A DNA stretch of 64,000 nt from Jaapia argillacea MUCL 33604 (taxonomy: Eukaryota > Basidiomycota > Agaricomycetes > Jaapiales > Jaapiaceae): positions 538,761 through 602,760 of the forward strand of contig KL197717.1 of assembly GCA_000697665.1 (NCBI GenBank), read 5' to 3'. Made by a program: the position numbers and the translations under genes. The notes beneath the pieces were generated by a model. The model ran no database searches and had not been told where the DNA came from. It worked only from the letters and a program-made list of their open reading frames with translations. Shown here piece after piece: positions 1 to 9,222 of the stretch (position 1 is the first letter of the stretch; each line of letters starts with the position of its first letter).

Positions 1-17
1 CTCTAATCATCCCACAG

Positions 18-444
18 CGTCGAATCAGGCCTTGTATACTCCATATCGTTGACCGTCGCTGCCGTGTTCCAATTCTATCCACCACTGGAGTTGACCAGCG
101 CACCAATAGTTGACATCGCGGCTGGGTTGTCGGTAAATTGCATCTTATTACTCTCCATAGCACACATAACCATCGAGTTCCTCATGCAGGTTATAGCTCC
201 AATGCTCATTGTCATTCGTGTGGGCCTTGGAGAACGTCGAGAGCAAACCGACATACACCTGACCGTCCCTCAGGCTCGTCCTCCGGTCCCTCCGGCCCAT
301 TATTTTACACCTCAACCAGAACAGAGGCTGAGTTTGATGGAAGTGACGACTGCTGCGGAAATTGGCCAGGATACCGCCATTGGGTGGACTATTCAGGAAG
401 TCCCTCTCGAGGAAAGTGTGCGGGAGGTCGCCGCTCCCTCGTAG
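18..444 (+). CDS. Multi-pass membrane protein, basidiomycete family, C-terminal part (5' end outside window)
   Basis: Only the last part of the gene is in the window. A branch-point-like ctaat and the acceptor cccacag at 11-17 open an exon reading VESGLVYSI, followed by hydrophobic segments and the motif APMLIVIRVGLG, then a polar tail ending in TAG at 442-444. A Ser/Glu-start 'ESGLIYS' helix followed by an 'APTLIIVRVGLG'-like segment is typical of a large family of agaricomycete membrane proteins of unknown function, as I recall it. A 57-bp in-frame intron is likely at 133-189 (gtaaat to catgcag, with acataac as branch point): removing it puts VIAPMLIVIRVGLG directly after the preceding helix, as in the family. 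The cytosolic tail is Pro/Glu-rich. Function unknown; the family call rests on pattern memory only. Confidence 0.6.
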
Positions 445-729
445 CACGTGGAAGTTATCCGTCCGGATATGTTTCCCTGAACTCGGAACCAGGAAGAAGG
501 GGATAATGGTGTGCGTAGATGGTTGAGCTATTGTGTTACTTGGACACTGCGAACAGGCTTTAAATCCGACTGGAATCTCCAGCCTCGCAAATGATTGCAA
601 GAAATAATTCCTTCCAGGGTACTAGGGGCTCTTAGCCGAGTACAACAACGAGGGAACCACGGACATCTATCACCACCAAGGCGAGGACGGAGACCAATCT
701 TCTACTCGAAGCTGTCCACCTCAGCTATT

Positions 730-2156
730 TCATCTCCTCCCCTTCTCTCCAAGCCCACCCATCTTACACAGCTCACTCTGTTCAAGTGCGACGTGTTCGC
801 TCGTATCTTGTTCGATTCCTAGATCTTCTGCGATTTCAGAGGCGTCTTGTCGGGGTACCGCATCCATTGCTAAGTTCCAAAAGCTGTACGGGTTTGATGA
901 TGATTTTTTTGAGAGAGGGGTTTTGAGGGAAAGTTGGTTAGCACGTTTCGCAAACAGTCCGGTGGGTAGCCAGTTTGACAGCAAGGGAGGGCACGTCAGA
1001 CGCAAGGAGAGAAAGTATCACGTGAACGGGACTCCAGAAGGGTCATCAAGCAAGGTGAACGAGAAGCATAGATGGGAAAGACCAGGGAATTTCTCGAGAT
1101 ACCGCGCCGGGGGGACTCTCCTGCAAGTTCGGAAAGTAAGTAGCATATACGCACGTCATGAAAACTTTCTTCCTCCTCATCCATTCATTCCTCCATTTAT
1201 TCCACTGTATGCCGAGCATTTCAAGTTCAGAGGCGGAGATGAGGGGCGTTCCTGATCGGAGCGGTTCGAGATGTTTGCGGGCGGTTGAGATCTGGGGGGA
1301 GTAGGGAATGGTGGGTAAGTGATGGGAGGACGGGCGAGAAAGGATGGAAAAGGTAGAATCAATGTACGCGCGTGAGTAAGGATCTTACCGCTAGTTGAAG
1401 TTCTGCGACTTGAGAAGCGATCTCGTCGTCTGTGGGTGTGCTTTTGAGCTTGTTCAGTTCTACAGGGAATGTCTGTATGTTGAGTAGCATTGATTGAGGA
1501 GACGACGAACCAGTCGATGCAGCTTTTACTTCAGCAACCAAGAGCTTGTTCGCTTCGTCAATATCCTTGTATTCTGACTCAAGAGCAGCGAGCTTTTCAG
1601 GTGGCATGTCTTCAAGGTTGGCTTGGTTTACTACGAAGAAAGCAGTCTTTCCTGTGTGGATGAGAAAGATGTAGTCAGGACATGAGTATATGGGCGCCCA
1701 TATCATTGCGACTCTGATGGCATATATGCGTATGAAATGAGATCAGAACGCGTCAATGGCGTCCTGAAAAGGGATCGCAATACTCGAGGGAACGGGGAGG
1801 GAGCGAACCATAGGATTTCTGAACAATTTCTCCCTTTTCGGCTAGTGACAGCAGGATTTTCTGAGTCGCGGTCTTGGGAACGGCGCCTTTGAGGTTGGCT
1901 GAAACATCCACAGCTCCGTACGGTCGATTCATCTGAATTCATGGAACGGAAAATTAGAGCCTTCCATATGTCAGATTGTTTCGGCTCGTTCGACCTTCTT
2001 GATATATGCGAGCACCCTGTCCTCGGCTTCACGTCCAGTAAATTTCAGCCATGAACGTGTAACGTATGGGTGAGTTGCCTAACCTTCTTGTCCTTTAAGA
2101 ACAGGAACTTTGGCCTCGCCCTTGGATTTGGCATCTGGTTTCGTCTTGGTCGACAT
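730..2156 (-). CDS. HOP2: Homologous-pairing protein 2 (Hop2/TBPIP family)
   Basis: Nuclear meiotic recombination factor that with Mnd1 stimulates Dmc1/Rad51 strand invasion. I read five introns. The first ATG at 2156 gives MSTKTKPDAKSKGEAK, then an exon with EDRVLAYIKK, then the winged-helix exon starting MNRPYGAVDVSANLKGAVPK, which continues through a segment ending ...EKGEIVQKSYG. The next exon starts KTAFFVVNQANLEDMPPEKL and leads into the coiled coil with the family's PTDDEIASQVAEL motif. The C-terminal part reads WNKWRNEWMRRKKVFMT and, after a long intron (894-1154, 261 bp, gtgcgt to gtacag), FWNLAMDAVPRQDASEIAED. All Hop2 regions are present: winged helix, coiled coil and C-terminal helices. 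The gene is divergent from BRF1, with about 260 bp between start codons. The 169-bp-class intron before KTAFF uses the weak donor gttcgc. The call is firm; exact inner borders are predicted by eye. Confidence 0.9.
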
Positions 2157-2416
2157 GGCGAGCAAGTAGGTGATGGTTAGTTAGAGGTTGGTCTGAGCGA
2201 TCGTCACGATGTCACACTGTGGCATGGTGTGACTGTCCTCAAGATATCTGATTTCCATTTTAGGAGGAGGAAGCGCCACAACGATAGATCACAGGCTGTT
2301 TCGACCAAGTCACCGTCGGCTGTCTCTCATCCTCGTTTCTTTCTGTCGACTTCTTGTATAAATTTTGATATCACGAAGAATAGCACGCATAGCGTGCGCT
2401 CAGCTTTGGGAGCCGA
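2157..2416. promoter_or_regulatory. Bidirectional promoter between HOP2 and BRF1
   Basis: About 260 bp separate the HOP2 start codon (minus strand) from the proposed BRF1 start codon (plus strand), so both upstream regions must lie here, apart from any that overlap 5' UTRs. No clear TATA box is visible on either side. A meiosis-type gene and a housekeeping Pol III factor would share this short region. The promoter role is inferred from gene layout, not from a recognised motif. Confidence 0.55.
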
Positions 2417-5065
2417 ATGGTTCGTTATTGATCGCCTAATTCTCATCACCAAAAAATGACTCTACATTCACCCAGCCTGTCTGCTCAGATTGCGGCGGAA
2501 CAGTCATCGAGTACGATGCTGCTGCTGGAAATGGCTTCTGTGTACAATGCGGCACCGTCGTTGAAGAAAATACCATCGTTTCCGAGATAACGTTCGGGGA
2601 GAGTTCGAATGGAGCTGCATTAGTTCAAGGGTCCTATGTTGGCTTGGGATCGAGTATGCTACTTTGATTCCTCATTGTACGATGATTTGAAGTTGATATT
2701 CTTTTTTAGCTCGTGCGAGGATGGGCGGCCCGCTGGGGAATCGAGGAAGCAACGAATCCAGGGAACAGACCATCGCAAATGGTACCCCCCCCGTTTCACT
2801 CGTTTCCAATCTCCTGATCTACATATATAATCATCCGTAGCCTCCAGAAAAATCTACAGCATAGCCAACGTCCTCCACCTCTCCGAATCCATCCAACTCA
2901 CCGCAACCCGGCTCTACACTCTCGCCGTCGAGCACAAATTCACGAAAGGGCGAAAATCCATGAACGTAGTAGCCGTCTGTCTCTATGTTGCCTGCAGACA
3001 AAAGGACACCAGAAATTACATGCTGATCGATTTTTCTGATCTTCTCCAAGTAAGATACTCTCTACAGCTTATTTCTTTTCCTCCTGTACTCCTGCTGAAA
3101 CCCCTGCTTTTTGTAGGTAAATGTATTCGAACTGGGCCACTGCTATCTCCAACTTGTCCAAACCCTGAACCTCCGTCTGCCCCTGCTTGATCCCTCCCAT
3201 TTCATCCCCCGCTACGCCTCCCTCCTCGAATTCGGTTCCCAAACCTCGACAGTTTCCCTCGACGCCATCCGTCTCGTCCAGCGATTCGATCGCGACTGGC
3301 TTAACAAAGGTCGTCGACCCTCCGGCATCTGTGGTGCTGCTCTCCTCTTAGCAGCGCGAATGAACAATTTTAGGAGGAGTGTCGAGGAGATTGTCCAGGT
3401 TGTAAAGATAGGAGAGGGAACGGTAAGGAAGAGGATAGAGGAGTTTCGGGGGACTGGTAGTGCGGGGTTGAGTGTGGAGGATTTTCGGAGGGTTTGGTTG
3501 GAAGAAGAAGAGGATCCGCCAGCTTTTACGAAAGGGAGGGAACGGGACAAGGAGAAAGAAATGGAGAAGGAGGGGGGCGTGGAGGAGGGAGAAGAAGGGG
3601 ACGTGGATAAGAAAGGGAAGAAGAAAAGGAAGGGAAAGGGAGGGAAGAAGAGGAAGCGGAAGAAAGACGATGGTGACGGACGTGAGGAGATTGAGGGGAT
3701 GCAAAACTGTTCTGAGGTCCCTCAGAGTTGGGAGGGAGTGACCGTTTCCCCACATAACTCTCAAGACGCATCTCCCCACCTGCCGGTTATTGACCCCGCA
3801 TTGTTCAATGAGGGAATTCTAGCCGGGGCCATCTCTGAACCCTTTCCGCAAGAAATCATGTTTCCGCACAGCCAGCCTTCTACATGTTTGAATCTTAACC
3901 CTCTCTTCCTCCCAGACGACGAACCTGATACGTTGGACGATCCATCATACGCTAACATCGATCCTTCTCTTCTTCCTCCTCGTCCTCCTCGAGAACCAAC
4001 TCCCACAATACCTACTACATCGCAACCTCAACCCTCCCAATCAGAAGCTGCCTTTTCATCTTTACCACTCCCTCCTTCCCTTCCAACAGAGACGCAACCA
4101 CCCCAACTGACCCCAACCGAACCGCTTGCTTCCTCACCAGAAACAGATCCCCTGCTCACCTCCGAAATCGCTTTGTACCTAACCGCCACACCAGCCACAG
4201 CCCTAACCTCCGCCTTGGACGAAGCTGAATCTCGTCGCCTCGCCTTGATATCCTCTTCCCTCCAAGACGAACTGCAAGGATTAGACGAAGAAGAACTGGA
4301 TGCCTTTCTTTTGAGCGAGGAGGAAGTCAAGATTAAGGAGCGGGTTTGGGTTGAGTTGAATCGGGAGTATTTGGAGTCCATCGTTGGTAAGTGATTGATG
4401 CGGCTGGGGTTGGATGAAATGTTGTGTTTGCTGAACGGTTGTCTCGGTTTGTAGCCAGGGGATTGGGTGGTGATGACGCGAGTGCCAAGGCGAAGAGTCG
4501 GAAGGTTCGTATCCCGGTCGTGTCATGTTCGAATTTTCATGTTTCTTCCAATCTGAATCCTTCGTCTGAACGCTTTCGACTCTTTGGTCCATTGTCTCCA
4601 TCAACAGCATTTTCCTTTGATGTTGACAACGGTTATCCTTCGATTGTTTAGCGTCGGAAAACGGACAAACCTCGCGATGCGTCCACTCCTCACGGTAGCA
4701 CCGCGGCCGAGTCCGTCCAAAACCTTCTCAAGAAAAACGCGAAGTATAGCAAACGGATCAACTATGACGCTCTGAAGGATTTGTTCACAGAAGGATCGAA
4801 GGTACCGGGCTTGAGTTATGATGATAAAGAGGAAGAAGATATGTATACTTTGGATGACAAGAGTGATGGGGAGATTATTGTGGAGGAAGGTGGTGGGGAA
4901 GTTGGGGTTAGGAGAGGTACTCCCAATAGCAAAGGTAAGGAGAGACTTGGAGTTGTGGAGGATGAAATCGATGGAGGAGATGCTGATGCTGAGGGGGAAC
5001 TTGTTGATGAGGTGGGCGGTGAGGCAGATTATGGATGGGAGGAGGCGTATGAGCAAGAGGCGTAA
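2417..5065 (+). CDS. BRF1: TFIIIB subunit Brf1 (RNA polymerase III initiation factor)
   Basis: Brf1 joins TBP and Bdp1 to recruit RNA polymerase III to tRNA and 5S genes. The N-terminal zinc ribbon is visible as VCSDCGGTVIEYD and FCVQCGTVVEE (two CxxC pairs), followed by TRARMGGPLGNRGS and two cyclin-fold repeats (SIANVLHLSESIQLTATRLY; LVQRFDRDWLNKGRRPSGIC). A Lys/Glu-rich and then Pro/Ser-rich linker leads to the Brf1 homology part near RRKTDKPRDAST and KRINYDALKDLF. Introns read: 2420-2475, 2654-2709, 2782-2840, 3050-3116, 4387-4454, 4505-4651. The first exon may hold only the ATG (2417-2419), joined to CCT GTC TGC TCA; the nearer ATG at 2456 is out of frame with the zinc ribbon. The acidic C-terminus ends at TAA 5063-5065. 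Identity is firm; the one-codon first exon is inferred. Confidence 0.9.
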
Positions 5066-5720
5066 GGTGTACTGGTTGCGCTTGGTTGTATCCTTATTTT
5101 TGTGCGCCTTGTGTGAGCTCGTGTGTTGGTTTATTTCAAGGGGTAGGAGTGGATGGGTTCGTGAAGAAGAACGTCGAATTTTGTATCGATAATCACTGCA
5201 ATATGATTTGGTACTTCTGAGCCCTTTCGATATCGTGCTAAGTCTCAACCTTTGCCTCGAACGTGCTAGCTGCTAGGATATGGTACTTGGCAGTTCGGTG
5301 GAGCCTTGGGAAGGGATGCGGCTCCCTGGCAGGTCGCGTTCCCAGCGACCTGCCCCCAGTGCGCGAAAAGAAATTCAAGAGCTTGTATTGCAACTCAAAC
5401 TAGCGATTGTGGGCGTCATCAACAGCGAAAGTGGTGTAAGTACGGATGATAGTGGACTAGGGTTCGAAGCAGTGGTCATGGTACTATGTAAACACGAATG
5501 AATGCGAGTAAAAGGGGCAATATGGAGGGAATATGATTGAAGTTATGGATGCCAGTGGAAGTAGATATCGTGGGCCATCGTGGGAGAACTATGAAGGTGC
5601 AGAAGGGTAAGAGTAGGATAATAATTACAGACATCTAGTGAATGTTGGTCAGAGGGGAGGTGAATGGCCCGACAGCTGAAAACGTACAGATTGTACAGTC
5701 CGACTGAAAAAGCGACATCA
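5066..5720. other. Intergenic region between convergent genes
   Basis: This is the space between the 3' ends of BRF1 and the terpene synthase. The open frames in it are short and have no recognisable domain or splice pattern. It should hold both 3' UTRs. I see no repeat or RNA gene. Confidence 0.6.
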
Positions 5721-6983
5721 TCAGACTTGACGGGGAAGGAGGGTAACTACCCTAGAGGATTTGATATTCCTGCCCTCCTTCAAGAAGTACCTCTCCGACT
5801 CGAAACTCCAGTGAAGACTTCCAATGATCCAATTGGCCAATCCATCAACGTAAACACGAACTTGGTCGTCGATTTCTGGCCCCCACGACGGAAGAGCAGT
5901 GCAGTTTTCATAAAAGCGGTCGATGGACTGCATGGTCATGGATGCCACAAAGTCGACGGCTCCCTGGAGAGAGAGGCCTTTCTCCCGCATCACGATAACG
6001 AGCATGTTATGAGTATCTCCTCGAGACTGCTCGACGTTGTAGGAGAAGATGTCCTGTCGACGAAACTAGGGTCACGACACGCAAAGAGTAGTTGAGAAAG
6101 TCCTCACATTTGACCAGGTTACGAGGTCGTTCGTCGCATCTTCTAGAGCACGTACAACGGGATGATTGATCACTTCGTCAGGGATGTCCAGACGGTTGGC
6201 GCATGAGATGAGGGCAGAGCAGGGTCGGCAACCACTTGTGTCTCGTCGTAGGGCGATATATGATTCCAAGTCGGGAATAGAACCAATCGTCCGATCTTTA
6301 GCTTGTTGATGAAGACTCTTCAAAAAGGCTTCGAAAGAGGAAGCGAATTGACGCTGAGCACTTTCAGGTGCTCCTGCATCAGCCACTAAACGTAGCCAAT
6401 AGCTATGAGAAGGTGGGTCGAGTCAGTTGGCTAAGTCGATGGAAATATGAAGTGATCAAACTCACTCCTTCGTCACTTTGAAAGTCTGCTTGGAAGTCTG
6501 AGAGTTCGTCTCATGAACAGCACCAACAATATTATCCTTCACAGTTTGGGTGGTCCCAGACAAGGAGTCCGTCGCATCGTCGATGTAGAAAAGGTAGCTG
6601 ATGAAGTCACAGACCAGCCTCAAGCCAGTGTAGTCGCAGTCCGGATAACACATCGCCGAGAGGAGACCACCTTTCGTTCCCCGAAGAGAAGCGATGTCTC
6701 TCTCGCCGAGGCCCGCGCTCTCAGCAATCCAACGCTCCGAATCTGAAGTCGCCCGTTCGTAATGACGATTCATCCGGAGCTTCATCCCGCTGTAGGAAAT
6801 GAAGTCAGGGAAGTGGATCTGGGAGGGTGTCGAAGGTTTAGGGGTGTCAAGTGAGGCGGTCGTTGGCAAAGCAGGTAGTCGAATAGAGATTAATGAGCGA
6901 TAAATCTTAAGGAGAAGCAACGTGAAAGAAACGGCGAGCAATGGGAGCGAGATACCATGAGGGAAAACAAAGAGAGTGAGCAT
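5721..6983 (-). CDS. Sesquiterpene synthase (class I terpene cyclase)
   Basis: Ionises a prenyl diphosphate, most likely farnesyl diphosphate, and cyclises it. Three exons (6983-6476, 6412-6108, 6053-5721) give 381 residues, a normal family length. The aspartate-rich Mg-binding motif is IDDATD. The second metal motif NDIFSYNVE (NDxxSxxxE) is split between exons, the intron falling after its first Asn. The C-terminal GSLHWSFESERYF carries the conserved Arg-Tyr pair. The N-terminal core reads HFPDFISYSGMKLRMNRHY, which matches the usual 'LPDL...NPHY' start of agaricomycete enzymes. Before it lies an unusual hydrophobic stretch (residues about 1-33: FVFPHGISLPLLAVSFTLLL then KIYRS), because the only in-frame Met before the core is at 6983. 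Either the enzyme is membrane-anchored or a 5' exon was missed. The neighbours (amino-acid racemase, permease) show no cytochrome P450, so a full terpenoid cluster is not evident. Confidence 0.88.
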
Positions 6984-7926
6984 CGTTTCTGGTGTGCACC
7001 AAAGGGACAGAGGAGACATAAGGAACGAGCAAGGGGATGGCACCAAGGAATCGGAGCTGTGCCCAGGGGTTTTTGAGAGCACGGCGGCAATGTCGGCCAG
7101 CCAGAGTCTCCACATCGGCCCAGGACCAAGTGCATTTGGACCCTACGAAGAAGCCGGAGATGAATTGCGAAGTGTGGAACAAGAAACGCTTAACGTTTCA
7201 TGCTTAAAGTTGGCCCACATTCGAGTCAATAAGTACATAGTAGTCAAAGACTCCGAGGGTTTTATGAGAGAAGGGGCGGCGGGTAGCAACATTCATCCAG
7301 CAGAAGAGACGATCGACCTTCATTATTCCGAAGGACCCAGATCAAGAGAGCATGCAAGGAGCTGAAATGACAGCGGAGTGAAGGAGTTGCGAGCTTCAGT
7401 GATATTGTCGGGATCTGAAAGAAGTTCAGAAGTGAAGTAAGCTTGACGGAACCTTTCAATTTTGCTTCGTACCCCCGACAACTCACACTTCTCCCGTCTT
7501 CTCGGCCGTTGTAAGTCAATTCACACCGATGCGGCGATACCTGCATCCCTGAAGGCCTGACAGCCGGTGCTAGTGCAGGGTTGCAGGAACTTGGGGGTAC
7601 CGTACAAGTTAGCATTGGCAGTAAGATAAGGCTCCGAGTCACCCATGATTCGGGAGACCCGTGAGTGCATGAACGTTTGAGTCGATGAAAGTCATTGAGA
7701 TGACCTCCGCTAAGATGAAGCGAGGATATGCGAGGCCTCCAGTACTAGTAAGGACCATGTTAAGATTCGGGGGTAAGAACCACCAGGAACCGTGGTACTT
7801 TGGTGTCACGGAAGGTCCGGACCGGTTGGTCCTGCTAGTAACAGATTGTAGCATCATGATCATAGGCCTCCTCGTTAGGTTCTACTACAGTGGCGCTAGG
7901 CAACGCTTCCCCTACGTTGAGTCACA
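6984..7926. other. Region upstream of terpene synthase and racemase, no supported gene
   Basis: This is the shared upstream region of the divergent terpene synthase and racemase-like gene. It contains open frames of up to about 125 codons on both strands (for example 7262-7642 on the minus strand, Cys- and Pro-rich), but none shows a known domain. An additional 5' exon of the terpene synthase could lie here. Confidence 0.5.
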
Positions 7927-8913
7927 ATGAGCGTTCCATCCCTCTCAGATATAGAGTCCGCGGGGCTGGTGCTCGCCGAATCGTCCGTCCACCTGACCCC
8001 CCTCCTCACCTCTCAATCCATCAGTGCACTTGCACCGCCAGGAACAACGCTCCTGTTTAAAGCCGAAAACCTTCAGAAAGGGGGAGCGTTCAAGATCCGA
8101 GGAGCCACATACGCAGTATCTCGACTCTCTCCCTCAGAGCTCTCCAAAGGGGTCATCACACATAGCTCCGGGAACCATGCACAAGCATTGGCTATCGCTG
8201 CCCGATCGAAGGGTGTCAAAGCCTACATCGTCATGCCAGAAAACAGCCCACTCCCAAAGAAGAGAGCTACGGAAGGTTATGGAGCGGAGGTGATATTTTC
8301 ACCTCCCCTGGCGGAGGATCGGGAGAGAGTATGTGAGGAAGTGAGGACTAGGACAGGCGCCCACTTCATTCCTCCTTACGATCACTATGACATTATCACC
8401 GGGCAAGGAACGGTTGCGTTAGAAATGGTCAAACAAGCCATTGAATTGGGAAAGCCACTTGATGCATTAGTTGTTCCTGTTGGAGGAGGGGGGCTATTAG
8501 CGGGGTGCAGTATCGTTGCTAAAGCATACGGCATACCGATCTTCGCTGCGGAACCGGAACTGGCGAACGACTGTTTTCAAGGCTTTCGCTCTGGCATTCG
8601 AGTGGAGCGTGTTGTGACCACTACTATCGCTGATGGCCTACGCACGCCGGTAGGTGTGCGGAACTTTGCTATCATCAAAGAAAATGTAGAGGACGTGATT
8701 ACGGTGACGGAGAGGCAGATTGTGGAAGCGCAGAAACTGGTTTGGGAGAGAATGAAGATGGTGATCGAGCCCAGCGCCGCCGTGAGCCTGGCGGTCGTAT
8801 TATTTTCGGAGGCATGGAGACAGAGAGGTGTGAGGGGTAATGTGGGTGTTGTCTGGAGTGGAGGAAACGTCGACCTGGACAAGCCAATGCCGTGGACGAC
8901 AATCAACGAGTGA
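7927..8913 (+). CDS. Serine racemase / threonine dehydratase-like PLP enzyme
   Basis: A fold-type II pyridoxal-phosphate enzyme of 328 residues, the size of serine racemases and of L-threo-3-hydroxyaspartate ammonia-lyases. Key features: the PLP-binding lysine in KGGAFKIRGA (residues about 51-60), substrate loop SSGNHAQALA (about 81-90), phosphate-binding glycine loop PVGGGGLLAG (about 184-193), and the C-terminal SGGNVDLDK around the pyridine-nitrogen site. Likely reactions are L/D-serine interconversion or beta-elimination to pyruvate or an oxo-acid; sequence alone does not separate them. The length lacks the regulatory ACT domain of biosynthetic threonine deaminase. The gene has no intron, in contrast to most neighbours, so a retro-copied or horizontally acquired origin is possible. 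The start is the first Met of the frame, directly before SVPSLSDIESAGLVL. Confidence 0.9.
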   Translation: MSVPSLSDIESAGLVLAESSVHLTPLLTSQSISALAPPGTTLLFKAENLQKGGAFKIRGATYAVSRLSPSELSKGVITHSSGNHAQALAIAARSKGVKAYIVMPENSPLPKKRATEGYGAEVIFSPPLAEDRERVCEEVRTRTGAHFIPPYDHYDIITGQGTVALEMVKQAIELGKPLDALVVPVGGGGLLAGCSIVAKAYGIPIFAAEPELANDCFQGFRSGIRVERVVTTTIADGLRTPVGVRNFAIIKENVEDVITVTERQIVEAQKLVWERMKMVIEPSAAVSLAVVLFSEAWRQRGVRGNVGVVWSGGNVDLDKPMPWTTINE

Positions 8914-9222
8914 GGCGATGTCTTGCCGAAAGCTGAGGGTAGAAACATCTTCTCGGACCTCTCATGGCGTTACCTAGAGAACCCGACGGTTTAGAAAGGT
9001 TTAGAGTAGCGTCAGACGGGTTTCTTCGAACTTGCTCAAAAACAAGGGAGTGAAGACGCGATCACTAAGGAAGCCAGCGGAATTCCAAAAAGGTGTCACC
9101 ATGCGGTGAAGAACTTGAACTGCTCTGAGTTTGACCATGACGACCCAGTCGGTCATCGAGGGCGCTATGAAGTTATCAAGGAATAGTACATTGTCACTAC
9201 CTGCCGTCATTCACAAAACAAA
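8914..9222. other. Short intergenic spacer
   Basis: This 309-bp spacer lies between the convergent 3' ends of the racemase-like gene and the NCS1 permease. Nothing beyond presumed 3' UTR sequence is visible. Confidence 0.6.

Noticed and set aside
3472-3779. Long frames overlapping BRF1 on both strands (Arg/Lys-rich and Pro/Leu/Ser-rich)
   Set aside because: They are shadow translations of the Lys/Glu-rich linker of BRF1.
4601-5248. 215-codon minus-strand frame opposite the BRF1 3' end
   Set aside because: It is antisense to the acidic C-terminus of BRF1; Ser/Leu/Ile-rich composition is what the reverse of an acidic stretch yields.
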